64,000 nucleotides of DNA from Acetobacterium sp. (GTDB lineage Bacteria > Bacillota > Clostridia > Eubacteriales > Eubacteriaceae). The stretch spans positions 1-64,000 of the forward strand of contig NZ_JAUSPS010000052.1 in the NCBI RefSeq assembly GCF_030652775.1, read 5' to 3'. Shown here piece by piece: positions 9,762 to 18,285 of this stretch (position 1 is its first letter; every line of letters starts with the position of its first letter). Position numbers and translations under genes: made by a program. The notes beneath the pieces were generated by a model. It had not been told where the DNA came from and ran no database searches. It saw only the letters and a program-made list of their open reading frames with translations.

Positions 9762-9800
9762 AAAAAAACCTGCTGTCCATTATTGGGCAACAGGTTTTTT
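9762..9800. terminator. Bidirectional intrinsic terminator
   Basis: AAAAAACCTG and CAGGTTTTTT arms enclose a GTCC/GGGC inner stem, with T-runs on both strands. It separates the MFS gene from the convergent FMN-binding gene. Confidence 0.85.
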
Positions 9801-9857
9801 GTCAGCTAGCGAGTAGTATGGTTAAATACCGGAGCCTAGTCGGGGGCATTATTTTCA

Positions 9858-10244
9858 TTATTGGGATAAGGCGTTTTCAATGGCTTTGAGATAGGCTTTG
9901 CTTGATACAGTGGCGCCGCTGACGGTATCGACGGTGGTATTCTGCTTCTTAATGACACTATTGATGATCGTGCTGGTCATTTCCGGAGATTCGATGGTGA
10001 CGGTCTTGACCACATCGATGTTTGAAATTTGATGATCCGCCACGTTGACGGCGACCTCATTGGTCCAACGGCCAGCTTTGTAAACACCGGCATAGGTGCC
10101 GTCTTCAATCTTGGTCAGATCGACGGGGTTGATCGCCAGGTTTTCACCGGCCTCCAGGCCGTTGGTGATGTAAAAAACGCCACCGGCACCGACCAGTACC
10201 AGTACGCCCAGAATGCTGAGAATAATAATCATTGCTTTTTTCAT
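9858..10244 (-). CDS. FMN-binding domain protein, membrane anchored
   Basis: Small extracytoplasmic protein of 128 residues: an N-terminal membrane helix (about 4-26) followed by an FMN-bind domain. The C-terminal DTVSGATVSS contains the S-G-A-T motif whose Ser/Thr is the site of covalent FMN attachment by ApbE in this family. It would carry electrons outside the membrane; electron donor and acceptor are not apparent here. RBS AGGAGG lies just upstream. It follows the marR-type gene with a 15-bp gap, so the two are probably one operon under the promoter at 10771-10799. Confidence 0.87.
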   Translation of the reverse strand: MKKAMIIILSILGVLVLVGAGGVFYITNGLEAGENLAINPVDLTKIEDGTYAGVYKAGRWTNEVAVNVADHQISNIDVVKTVTIESPEMTSTIINSVIKKQNTTVDTVSGATVSSKAYLKAIENALSQ

Positions 10245-10259
10245 GTGTTTTTCCTCCTG

Positions 10260-10724
10260 TTATTTTGATTCCTGATCCATTTTTTCCAGGTTTATCAGCA
10301 ATTTTTCCAGTGCTGATCGGGTCATTGCCATTTCTTCTGCCGAAATATTTTTAAATAAATTTTTGGTGAAGCGTTCTGATTTTTCCAAAATTTCTTGTCC
10401 AAAAGAATCAACTGCAGCGGTTAGTTTAATCCGGGTGATCCGGGCATCATGGGAATCTTTTTCCATCACGACGAAACCTTTTTGTTCTAATTTAAGTGCT
10501 ACTTGCTTGATATTCTGATGGGAACTGCCCATTCCTTTGGCTACTTCTTTAATGGTTGGATCGTGGTCAAAAATATTCTGCACCACAATGGTCAGTAACC
10601 ATTGCTTGGTTGTCAAATTGTGTTCTTTCAGTTCCCGCTCCAGCATCGTATCCATCTGGTTGGCAACAACTTGAACACCGCCAAAGATGAATTTTTGATC
10701 GGGCATTGAATCGATAGTATCCAA
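10260..10724 (-). CDS. MarR-family transcriptional regulator
   Basis: Winged-helix dimeric repressor of 154 residues. Helix-turn-helix region around residues 55-80 (TIKEVAKGMGSSHQNIKQVA) and a wing with MEKDSHDARITRIKLT are typical of MarR proteins. The TTG at 10724 is taken as the start because GGAGG lies seven bases upstream; the first ATG is 18 nt further in and badly spaced. The gene is first in an operon with the FMN-binding protein. Its promoter overlaps nested inverted repeats, which suggests that it represses itself. Confidence 0.88.
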   Translation of the reverse strand: MDTIDSMPDQKFIFGGVQVVANQMDTMLERELKEHNLTTKQWLLTIVVQNIFDHDPTIKEVAKGMGSSHQNIKQVALKLEQKGFVVMEKDSHDARITRIKLTAAVDSFGQEILEKSERFTKNLFKNISAEEMAMTRSALEKLLINLEKMDQESK

Positions 10725-10737
10725 ATAATAACCTCCA

Positions 10738-10799
10738 ATTATCTATTAAGGTAATGTGTTACATTAATAGATAATACATTACCTTTTTATGTCTGTCAA
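10738..10799 (-). promoter_or_regulatory. Promoter and nested operator of the marR-FMN operon
   Basis: On the minus strand a consensus promoter reads TTGACA (10794-10799), 17-bp spacer, TATTAT (10771-10776). Two overlapping palindromes cover the -10 and start region: ATTATCTATTAA paired with its exact complement (10738-10749 and 10764-10775), and AGGTAATGT paired with ACATTACCT. The position fits steric repression by the MarR protein. Confidence 0.8.
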
Positions 10800-10935
10800 T
10801 ACATTTCAGGAAAATTAATTTGTTTTAGATAAAAGTTATCGGCTATATAAATTTGAAAGGGTTTGCAGTCATTTAAGAGGAAGAAATATTCAAATTTATG
10901 TTATTATAGATAGGCACTAGAAAGAGGAGACGTTT

Positions 10936-12264
10936 ATGCCAAAAATAGGAATGCGCATTTTAAAAACATTTATAGCGGTCTATCTTTGTTTTTTAATCTA
11001 TTTATTAAGAGGCGAGCAAGGTTCTCCTTTCTATTCAGCGATTGCGGCGATTTTGTGTATGCAGCCCTATGTTTCAAATAGTTTTAAGGTAGCGATGAAC
11101 CGAACCCTGGGAACCTTTATCGGCGGCGCTATGGGGTTGGTTCTGCTTATCTTCGAGCGGCAGTTTATACCGGTGAATATGCCGGCACTACAGTATTTAA
11201 TTGTATCACTGTCTGTCATCCCACTGATTTACTTTACGGTCAGCATCAAAAAACCGACTGCATCCTATATTACCTGTGTAGTTTTTTTAAGTATTACGGT
11301 GACCCATGGAGCAGATGTGAATCCCCTGATCTTTACGATTGATCGAATCATGGATACGCTGATTGGGATCTTTGTGTCTTTGGGTGTGAATGCCTTTCGT
11401 CTGCCCCGGCGAAAAAACCAAAAGACATTATTTGTTACCAATCTGGATGGGTCGCTGCTAAATTCTCAGGGTGAAATTAGCAGTTATTCCCGGATTAAAT
11501 TAAATACAATGACCAAGCAGGGCGCTCTGATTACCATTGCGACGACAAGAAGTGTGGAGACCCTGTTGCCTTTATTAGACGGGGTAGAAATGAACGTTCC
11601 AATTATCATTATGAATGGGGCAGCCCAGTATGATTTAAAAAAGAGAACCTATCTGGCATGCAAAAAAATGAAGGCCAATACGGCAAGGCAGATCATTGAT
11701 GTTTTTGAAAAGCGTGATCTTAATTGTTTTACCCATACCATCATCAATGATGTTCTGCATGTTTACTATACCAGACTCATTAATCCAGTTGAGGAAAAAA
11801 TCTATCACTCAAAAAAGCGACTCCCGGAACAGAGCTATGTGTGCGGGGTAGTGCCAAATGATCAAAGTGTTTTGTCGATTATGGCGGTGGATTTGTTGGA
11901 TACCATCCGGCCGGTGAAAGATGCCATCATGAGCCTGGCAATCGCCCCCGCCATTAATGTTGAGACTTACCCGGACGACGAACATGCGGGCTATTACTTT
12001 ATCGAAATAACCAGTCGTGGAGCCTCAGTAAAAAATGCCATCGTGGACATGAAAGCGCAATATGCGATTGACAAAGTGGTTGCCTTTGGCAATGATATCC
12101 GGAATTCAGCGATGCTGGCGGCCGCCGATTTTTCTTATCTGGTGGGAAATGCAGCGGATGGGCTTGAAAAAATGGACGGGACGAGTATTGGCAGCAATGA
12201 CAGTGATGCGGTGGTTAAGACCATCATCCGGCATTTTTATGTCAAATCTTTTGAGCCTAAATAA
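10936..12264 (+). CDS. FUSC-like membrane domain fused to a Cof-type HAD phosphatase
   Basis: Residues 1-155 hold several hydrophobic helices with GSPFYSAIAAILCMQP and NRTLGTFIGGAMG, typical of aromatic-acid exporter/FUSC-like N-domains. From about residue 165 a HAD domain starts with VTNLDGSLLNSQGEIS and ends with VVAFGNDIRNSAML, resembling Cof/YidA-type sugar-phosphate phosphatases. The usual first DxD is altered here: NLDGS keeps one Asp, but the nucleophile position is Asn, so catalytic activity is doubtful. Joining the two parts in one chain is unusual. A good RBS (AGAGGAG) precedes the ATG at 10936. Function unknown. Confidence 0.72.
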   Translation: MPKIGMRILKTFIAVYLCFLIYLLRGEQGSPFYSAIAAILCMQPYVSNSFKVAMNRTLGTFIGGAMGLVLLIFERQFIPVNMPALQYLIVSLSVIPLIYFTVSIKKPTASYITCVVFLSITVTHGADVNPLIFTIDRIMDTLIGIFVSLGVNAFRLPRRKNQKTLFVTNLDGSLLNSQGEISSYSRIKLNTMTKQGALITIATTRSVETLLPLLDGVEMNVPIIIMNGAAQYDLKKRTYLACKKMKANTARQIIDVFEKRDLNCFTHTIINDVLHVYYTRLINPVEEKIYHSKKRLPEQSYVCGVVPNDQSVLSIMAVDLLDTIRPVKDAIMSLAIAPAINVETYPDDEHAGYYFIEITSRGASVKNAIVDMKAQYAIDKVVAFGNDIRNSAMLAAADFSYLVGNAADGLEKMDGTSIGSNDSDAVVKTIIRHFYVKSFEPK

Positions 12265-12292
12265 TGATGAGCGTTTGCAGATAAGAACCAGT

Positions 12293-12321
12293 TTGACACC
12301 ACATCTTGTATGTGGTAATAT
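12293..12321 (+). promoter_or_regulatory. nrdDG promoter with a possible NrdR box
   Basis: TTGACA (12293-12298), 17-bp spacer, TAATAT (12316-12321). The spacer contains the inverted repeat ACCACAT-CTTGT-ATGTGGT, and the 16-mer at 12296-12311 resembles the NrdR consensus (ACAC..ATAT.TWGTGT) at about 12 of 16 positions by eye. NrdR involvement is inferred. Confidence 0.6.
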
Positions 12322-12344
12322 AGATATAACAAAATAAGATAGTA

Positions 12345-12497
12345 ATGGTGCTGCGCTAGCCGGTGCAGTTTAAGGAGAAGCAGGTGTAAATCCCGCACGG
12401 TCCCGCCGCTGTAAGGGGGAGATTTTTAGCAGAATGCAAACAGATAAACCTGTGAGTTTTCATAAAATCAAACCTAAGTCAGATTACCCACCTTTAT
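12345..12497 (+). ncRNA. Cobalamin (B12) riboswitch
   Basis: The conserved core is visible: AAGGAGAAGCAGGTGTAAATC at 12371-12391, the CGGTCCCGCCGCTGTAAGGG segment (B12 box region) at 12398-12417, and AAGTCAGATTACCCACC near 12476-12492. It is followed by a hairpin and U-run at 12554-12582. Adenosylcobalamin would shut off the downstream nrdDG genes, a known arrangement in organisms that also have a B12-dependent class II reductase. Confidence 0.92.
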
Positions 12498-12553
12498 TAG
12501 ACCGATCAGACTCTACGCGTGATAGAGGGTGTTCGAGCCAAGCAAATCTTATG

Positions 12554-12582
12554 CCTCTTGACCACGCCGTCGAGGGGTTTTT
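12554..12582 (+). terminator. Riboswitch-controlled terminator before nrdD
   Basis: CCTCTTGAC and GTCGAGGGG form a nine-pair stem (two G-U) with a six-base loop, followed by TTTTT. It serves as the expression platform of the cobalamin riboswitch. Confidence 0.8.
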
Positions 12583-12645
12583 CAATGCCCATTATAATAA
12601 ACAAACAAGTAAAAAGATTAGCAGGAAAGAAGGAAATAAACCAGC

Positions 12646-15006
12646 ATGATTACTAAAATCAAGAAAAGAGACGGACGAGAAGCTCCTTTTAATATTGAAA
12701 AAATTGCCAATGCGATTTTTAAAGCGGCCAGTGAAATCGGCGGACAGAATTACCAGACAGCCATGGATCTGGCTGAAAAAGTTACCATCTATATCGAGCA
12801 GGAAATGAATACCAATGCGCCAACAGTGGAAGAAATTCAGGATGCGGTTGAAAAAATTCTCATCGAAACCGGACACGCTAAAACCGCCAAGAAATATATT
12901 CTCTACCGGGCCGAACGCACCCGAATCCGGGAAATGGATACCCGGCTGATGAAAATATATGAAGACCTAACCTTTAAAGAGGCCAAAGACAACGATGTAA
13001 AGCGGGAAAACGCCAACATTGACGGCGATACTGCCATGGGCACGATGCTGAAGTATGGATCTGAGGGCGCCAAGCAGTTTTATGAAATGTTTGTCCTGAA
13101 TCCAAAACATTCAGCAGCCCATAAAGCTGGCGAAATCCACATCCATGATATGGACTTTCTGACCCTGACCACTACCTGCTGTCAGATTGATTTAGAACGG
13201 CTGTTCAAAAATGGTTTTTCCACCGGCCACGGCCATCTGCGCGAACCCAATGATATCCAGAGTTATTCAGCCCTGGCCTGCATTGCCATCCAGTCGAATC
13301 AAAACGATCAGCATGGCGGTCAGAGTATTCCCAATTTTGAATATGCCATGGTTCCCGGGGTGAAAAAAACCTTTATCCGGCTTTATCGGGAGAATCTTGC
13401 CAAGGCCTTAACCTTATTGACCGATACACAAAACGCTTTAGTCAAGGTAAAGGCCATCAGTGAAGATATCGAAAAGAAACTGGGCTTGAGTCCCGAGCTG
13501 AATCAGCCCCAAAACTACCAGGAAGCAGAAGCCCGGAGTCTGACCCAGTGGATTCCCGATGCCAACATCATCAGTCGGGTTCAGAACTTTGCTACAGAAA
13601 ATGCCGAACGGGAGATCGACCGTAGCGTGTATCAAGCGATGGAAGCTTTTGTCCATAATCTGAATACCATGCACAGCCGGGCTGGGGCTCAAATCCCCTT
13701 TAGTTCGATCAATTACGGCATGGATACCTCCACCGAAGGGCGGTTGGTGATTAAAAACCTGCTGCTTGCTACTGAGGCCGGGTTGGGAAATGGCGAAACC
13801 CCAATCTTTCCGATCCATATTTTCAAGGTTAAGGAAGGCGTGAATTACAATCCCTGGGATCCCAACTATGATTTATTTAAATTGGCCTGCCGGGTCAGTG
13901 CCAAGCGCCTGTTCCCCAATTTCTCCTTTCTGGATGCGCCCTATAACCTGAAATATTACAAGGAAGGCCAGCCGGAAACCGAAATAGCTTATATGGGCTG
14001 CCGTACCCGGGTGATTGGCAATGTTCACGATACCAATCGGGAAATTACCTATGGTCGCGGCAACCTGAGTTTTACCACCATTAATCTGCCCCGCATTGCC
14101 TTAAACAGTAAGGGAAACAAAGAACAGTTTTTGGCGGAGTTGGATCAGAAAATTGATCTGGTTATTGAGCAGCTACTGGAGCGGTTTGAAATTCAGGCTC
14201 ATAAAAAAGTTAAGAATTTTCCATTTCTGATGGGTCAAGGGGTCTGGATTGACTCGGATGATCTTACGGCCGAGATGGATATCCGGGAAGTGCTGAAACA
14301 TGGCACTCTGAGCATGGGCTTTATCGGACTGGCGGAATGTTTGACCGTCTTAACCGGAAAACACCATGGCGAAGCGGTCGAAGTTCAGGAACTGGGTCTG
14401 GAAATTATTGGCCAGATGCGAAAACGAATGGACGCAACCAGCGAGGAGTACCAGCTGAATTTCACTCTGCTGGGTACCCCCGCCGAAGGCACCGCCGGAC
14501 GATTTGTCAAGCTGGATAAAGAGGTGTTTGGAGAAATCCCCGGCGTAACCGACCGGGAATACTACACCAATTCTTTTCACATTCCCGTTTACTATGCGAC
14601 CAGTGCCTATCAAAAAATCACGCTGGAAGCCCCCTATCATGAGCTCACCAATGCCGGACACATCACCTACGTGGAAATGGATGGGGATCCTCTCGATAAT
14701 CTGGAAGCCTTTGAGAAAGTGGTTCGGACCATGAAGGAAGCGGGCATCGGCTATGGCTCCATCAACCACCCGGTGGATCGGGATCCGGTTTGCGGCTATA
14801 CCGGAATCATTGGCGATGCGTGTCCCAACTGCGGACGTTCAGAAGGGGATGTTCAATTTGAGCGGATTCGTCGGATCACCGGTTATCTGGTGGGCACTCT
14901 GGATCGCTTCAATGATGCCAAAAAAGCTGAGGTAAAAGATCGAATCAAGCACTTCAATGCCGATGGGCAAATGGATACCAGGAACCTGATGGAGCAATTG
15001 CAATGA
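12646..15006 (+). CDS. nrdD: Anaerobic ribonucleoside-triphosphate reductase
   Basis: Class III glycyl-radical enzyme that makes dNTPs from NTPs without oxygen. An ATP-cone domain occupies residues 1-95 (KKRDGREAPFN). The barrel includes THSRAGAQIPFSSINYG, and the C-terminus has the zinc cysteines (VCGY...CPNCGR) and the glycyl-radical loop RRITGYLVGTLDRFN. At 786 residues it is full length. It overlaps nrdG by four bases (ATGA). Control by the upstream B12 riboswitch implies that the cell switches to a B12-dependent reductase when cobalamin is plentiful. Confidence 0.96.
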   Translation: MITKIKKRDGREAPFNIEKIANAIFKAASEIGGQNYQTAMDLAEKVTIYIEQEMNTNAPTVEEIQDAVEKILIETGHAKTAKKYILYRAERTRIREMDTRLMKIYEDLTFKEAKDNDVKRENANIDGDTAMGTMLKYGSEGAKQFYEMFVLNPKHSAAHKAGEIHIHDMDFLTLTTTCCQIDLERLFKNGFSTGHGHLREPNDIQSYSALACIAIQSNQNDQHGGQSIPNFEYAMVPGVKKTFIRLYRENLAKALTLLTDTQNALVKVKAISEDIEKKLGLSPELNQPQNYQEAEARSLTQWIPDANIISRVQNFATENAEREIDRSVYQAMEAFVHNLNTMHSRAGAQIPFSSINYGMDTSTEGRLVIKNLLLATEAGLGNGETPIFPIHIFKVKEGVNYNPWDPNYDLFKLACRVSAKRLFPNFSFLDAPYNLKYYKEGQPETEIAYMGCRTRVIGNVHDTNREITYGRGNLSFTTINLPRIALNSKGNKEQFLAELDQKIDLVIEQLLERFEIQAHKKVKNFPFLMGQGVWIDSDDLTAEMDIREVLKHGTLSMGFIGLAECLTVLTGKHHGEAVEVQELGLEIIGQMRKRMDATSEEYQLNFTLLGTPAEGTAGRFVKLDKEVFGEIPGVTDREYYTNSFHIPVYYATSAYQKITLEAPYHELTNAGHITYVEMDGDPLDNLEAFEKVVRTMKEAGIGYGSINHPVDRDPVCGYTGIIGDACPNCGRSEGDVQFERIRRITGYLVGTLDRFNDAKKAEVKDRIKHFNADGQMDTRNLMEQLQ

Positions 15007-15509
15007 GTGAAAAGATAAGAATTGCCGGAGTGGTTAAAGAATCGATTGTCGATGGCCCGGGAATCCGCTTTGTGGTTTTTGCCCAGGGCTGTCAGCATCA
15101 TTGCGACGGTTGCCATAACCCGGCCACCCATGACTTTAATGGCGGTAACCTGGTTGATATCGAAACCATCATCACTGAAATGAAAAAGAACCCTCTGCTG
15201 GACGGCATTACCTTCAGCGGCGGGGAACCCTTTGAACAGCCGGAGGCCTTTTGTGAACTGGCCAAGCGGTCAAAGGCGCTGGGTTATCATGTCATGGCCT
15301 ATACCGGCTACACCTATGAAACCCTGATGGCGAAAAAGGATCAGCGGCGGCTACGGCTGCTGGAAAACACCGATCTGCTGGTCGATGGGAAATTTGAAGT
15401 GGCGAAAAAGAGCCTGATGCTGAAATTTCGGGGCTCGCAGAATCAGCGGATTATTGATGTGAATAAGTCGCATCGGGAAAATCGGCTGATGCTTAGCGAA
15501 ATCGGCTAG
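15003..15509 (+). CDS. nrdG: Anaerobic RNR activating enzyme
   Basis: Radical SAM protein of 168 residues that generates the glycyl radical on NrdD. The cluster motif is CQHHCDGCHNP (Cys-x3-Cys-x2-Cys spacing) near residue 29-38, with the SAM-binding FSGGEPFEQP following. Its ATG overlaps the nrdD stop, so the two are translationally coupled. A strong terminator follows at 15526-15563. Confidence 0.95.
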   Translation: MSEKIRIAGVVKESIVDGPGIRFVVFAQGCQHHCDGCHNPATHDFNGGNLVDIETIITEMKKNPLLDGITFSGGEPFEQPEAFCELAKRSKALGYHVMAYTGYTYETLMAKKDQRRLRLLENTDLLVDGKFEVAKKSLMLKFRGSQNQRIIDVNKSHRENRLMLSEIG

Positions 15510-15525
15510 AAATAATGAATAATCA

Positions 15526-15563
15526 ATCAAAAAGCAATCGGGGGTTACCGGTTGCTTTTTGAT
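15526..15563 (+). terminator. Intrinsic terminator after nrdG
   Basis: ATCAAAAAGCAA pairs with TTGCTTTTTGAT; an inner CGG/CCG pairing shortens the loop. The arm supplies the T-run. Confidence 0.85.
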
Positions 15564-15737
15564 TTAAGTAATTTTCATCGTTCAAGGAATAATCCAATTA
15601 AAAAAAATAGTAGTGGAAAAAAATATTAAAACGGTTAAAATAGTAAGGGTGCGAATTTGTTTGGGACTCGCGGACAAAACAAGCGAGCGAGACGCTCAAA
15701 AAAGAAAATTGAAATAGAAACGGTTGGAGGAATTGGT

Positions 15738-17090
15738 GTGGATAAACGCAGTGAATTTTCAAGTAAGATAGGGTTTGTGTTGGCAGCTGCCGGATCGGCA
15801 GTGGGGCTGGGAAATATCTGGCGGTTTCCCTATTTGGCAGCAAAATATGGGGGCGGTCTCTTTTTGGTGATCTACCTTATTTTTGTGGTAACCCTGGGGT
15901 TTGCTATTATGATGGCAGAATTAGCCATTGGTCGAAAAACCCAGCTTAGTCCGGTGGGTGCCTATCGGGCATTGGACAAACGCTTCAGTTTTGTAGGAAT
16001 TATTTCTTCATTAGTGGCTTTTTTGATTCTTCCCTATTATAGTGTTATTGGGGGCTGGGTGATTAAATATTTTGTCGTTTTTGTGACGGGTGGCGGCATG
16101 GCAACAGCTGGTGCAGATTATTTTTCAGGCTATATATCAAGATCTGTTGAACCAATTGTATGGCAGTCTATTTTTGTTCTAGCCACAACTTTTGTGGTGA
16201 TCAGAGGGGTCAAGGACGGCATTGAGAAAGCCAGTAAAATACTAATGCCGATTTTGATTGTGATGTCAGTTTTTCTGTCGATCTATTCGATCATGCAGCC
16301 CGGCGCCATGGCCGGGGTTTGGTACTTCCTGTACCCGGATTTGGCAAATTTCAGCTTTCAGGCAGTTTTGGCGGCCATGGGACAGATGTTTTACTCGTTA
16401 TCGCTGGCGATGGGGATCATGGTAACCTATGGTTCTTATCTTAGCAAAAAAGATGATCTGGAAACTTCGGTCAAGCAAATTGAATGCTTTGATGCCGGCA
16501 TTGCAATATTAGCGGGATTTATGATCATCCCCGCCGTTTTTGCCTTTTCCGGTGGGGATCCCACAGCGCTCAACAAGGGACCCGGTTTGATGTTTGTGAC
16601 CTTGCCCAAGGTGTTTGAAACGATGGCGTTTGGAAATGTGATGGGCGGCGCCTTTTTTTTGCTGGTTTTATTTGCTGCGCTGACATCTTCTATTTCGCTG
16701 ATGGAAGCAGTGGTGGCAACCGCTTGTGATCAGTTTAAATGGGAACGAAAAAAAGGGGTGCTAATTATCGCAGTTCTGGCAATTTTGGTGGGGATACCAT
16801 CTACATTGGGTCAAGGGATATGGAGTAATGTGCACATTTTTGGGTTCAATTTCCTAGATTTCTTCGATTTTATCACGAACTCCATTTTGATGCCAGTAGG
16901 TGCCTTTTTCACCTGCATCCTTGTTGGTCATGTTCTGGAAACAAAGATCATTACCGACGAGGTCAAACTGTCCTCACCCTTTAAACGGGAAAAACTTTTT
17001 ATCATTATGATCAAATATATTGCCCCGCTATGTATTATTGGGATCCTTATCAGTTCAATCTTAGAGGCGCTGGGGGTGATTAAATTTTGA
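15738..17090 (+). CDS. Sodium-dependent transporter, NSS/SNF family
   Basis: Sodium-coupled amino-acid-type symporter with about eleven membrane helices, 450 residues, the usual bacterial length. Helix 1 carries GFVLAAAGSAVGLGNIWRFPY, which contains the unwound Na+/substrate site of LeuT-like proteins. I place the start at GTG 15738 (VDKRSEFSSK), eight bases after GGAGG; the upstream extension to 15657 is arginine/lysine rich and lacks homologous character. Substrate is unknown; tryptophan, tyrosine and branched-chain residues are common in the family. It is a single-gene unit. Confidence 0.9.
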   Translation: MDKRSEFSSKIGFVLAAAGSAVGLGNIWRFPYLAAKYGGGLFLVIYLIFVVTLGFAIMMAELAIGRKTQLSPVGAYRALDKRFSFVGIISSLVAFLILPYYSVIGGWVIKYFVVFVTGGGMATAGADYFSGYISRSVEPIVWQSIFVLATTFVVIRGVKDGIEKASKILMPILIVMSVFLSIYSIMQPGAMAGVWYFLYPDLANFSFQAVLAAMGQMFYSLSLAMGIMVTYGSYLSKKDDLETSVKQIECFDAGIAILAGFMIIPAVFAFSGGDPTALNKGPGLMFVTLPKVFETMAFGNVMGGAFFLLVLFAALTSSISLMEAVVATACDQFKWERKKGVLIIAVLAILVGIPSTLGQGIWSNVHIFGFNFLDFFDFITNSILMPVGAFFTCILVGHVLETKIITDEVKLSSPFKREKLFIIMIKYIAPLCIIGILISSILEALGVIKF

Positions 17091-17220
17091 TCGTGCGGGG
17101 AAGCGTATTGCAGACGAAACGCCTCTGTATAGATGTTAGTGCTGAACACTCAAAACAAAGTATGGATAATTAATTTTCTGCTGTTAAAACGAAACAAATA
17201 AATAAAAAGAGGAAAAATCG

Positions 17221-17694
17221 ATGGAAAACGGATATTGTTATCAAACCCAATTGGGGAAAATTGTTCTGACTGAGAATGGCACCGCCATTACCCGGCTGAT
17301 TTTTAGCGAATCCTTGCCTGAAGGGGTTAGTTGCAGAGAGACGCCTCTTCTCAAATGTGGACATCAGGAAATCATCGAATATCTGGACGGAAAACGAAGA
17401 AGTTTTGATCTGCCCCTATCCCCCCAGGGCACCGACTTTCAGCTAAAGGTCTGGAAGGCGCTCCGGGATATTCCCTATGGAGCAGTTTGCAGCTATAAAG
17501 AGATCGCCCAGGCTATCGGCAATGAAAAAGCCTGCCGAGCCGTTGGCGGTGCCAATAATAAGAACCCTATTTCCATCATCATTCCCTGTCACCGGGTGAT
17601 TGGTGCCGATGGCAGTTTAGTGGGGTATGGCGGCGGGTTGGAAATAAAAAAACAGCTGCTGAAATTGGAAAAACAATTGAAGGATAAGGTTTGA
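17221..17694 (+). CDS. ogt: Methylated-DNA-protein cysteine methyltransferase
   Basis: Suicide DNA repair protein that removes alkyl groups from O6-alkylguanine. The active-site PCHRVIG contains acceptor Cys123, preceded by the GAVCSYKEIA DNA-binding helix region and the RAVGGANNKNP turn. Length 157 residues is normal for Ogt. RBS AGAGGAAA precedes the ATG. It has about 130 bp upstream and 190 bp downstream without other genes, so it is probably monocistronic. Confidence 0.94.
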   Translation: MENGYCYQTQLGKIVLTENGTAITRLIFSESLPEGVSCRETPLLKCGHQEIIEYLDGKRRSFDLPLSPQGTDFQLKVWKALRDIPYGAVCSYKEIAQAIGNEKACRAVGGANNKNPISIIIPCHRVIGADGSLVGYGGGLEIKKQLLKLEKQLKDKV

Positions 17695-17886
17695 GCAACT
17701 AAAAACAAGCGGATTGATGCATTAAAACAGGCCTTTCAAGACAGCGAAACCATAATGAATTGTTATTTAAGAAGTGTTGATTGCCGCTTAACACAATTTT
17801 AACGGTTTCTTATCTCAAAAGTTTACCGGGAGTGTCTTTTAAACATAGTGATAATCCGGGTACAATAGTATTAATAACTAATTAAT

Positions 17887-18132
17887 ATGATCAATCCCGA
17901 TGATAAAGGATGTCAAGCAACGGCAGCCTGCTTTATTGCCTCGGCCTGGAAAAGAACTTCGGACGCTTTAGAAAAGGTACATGCCGAGAACACGGTTGGC
18001 TATATACTGGAAACGAAGATTGGCTACTGTTTTGATGATGATTTCGATGGCCCGGTTGTTATCCCGGTGGATGCTTTGAAAGGTGCCAGGCCATTGAAAG
18101 AAATTTTTGAGGATGAAACACCTGAGTACTGA
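17887..18132 (+). CDS. Small hypothetical protein
   Basis: 81 residues, acidic, no membrane segment and no signal peptide. I do not recognise the family. The N-terminal part (ATAACFIASAWKRTSDALEKV) is probably helical, and the rest is rich in Asp, Glu and Pro. There is no good Shine-Dalgarno before the ATG, which lowers confidence, but a promoter-like ACAATA and a downstream terminator (18153-18185) frame it as a unit. Confidence 0.5.
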   Translation: MINPDDKGCQATAACFIASAWKRTSDALEKVHAENTVGYILETKIGYCFDDDFDGPVVIPVDALKGARPLKEIFEDETPEY

Positions 18133-18152
18133 CGCATCCCGGTATCATAAAA

Positions 18153-18185
18153 GAGCAACCGCCGAATCATGGGGGTGCTTTTTTA
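18153..18185 (+). terminator. Intrinsic terminator
   Basis: AGCA..CCGCC pairs with GGGGG.TGCT around a seven-base loop, followed by TTTTTT. It ends the small orphan gene before the ABC exporter pair. Confidence 0.75.
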
Positions 18186-18285
18186 TTTGCGAAAGGGTAA
18201 GAATTTTGGTGAAGTTTAACAAAAAAAGGTTTACAATAATAAAAGTATGACAAATGAGCGGGTAAGAAATGGAGGATGACAGCCT

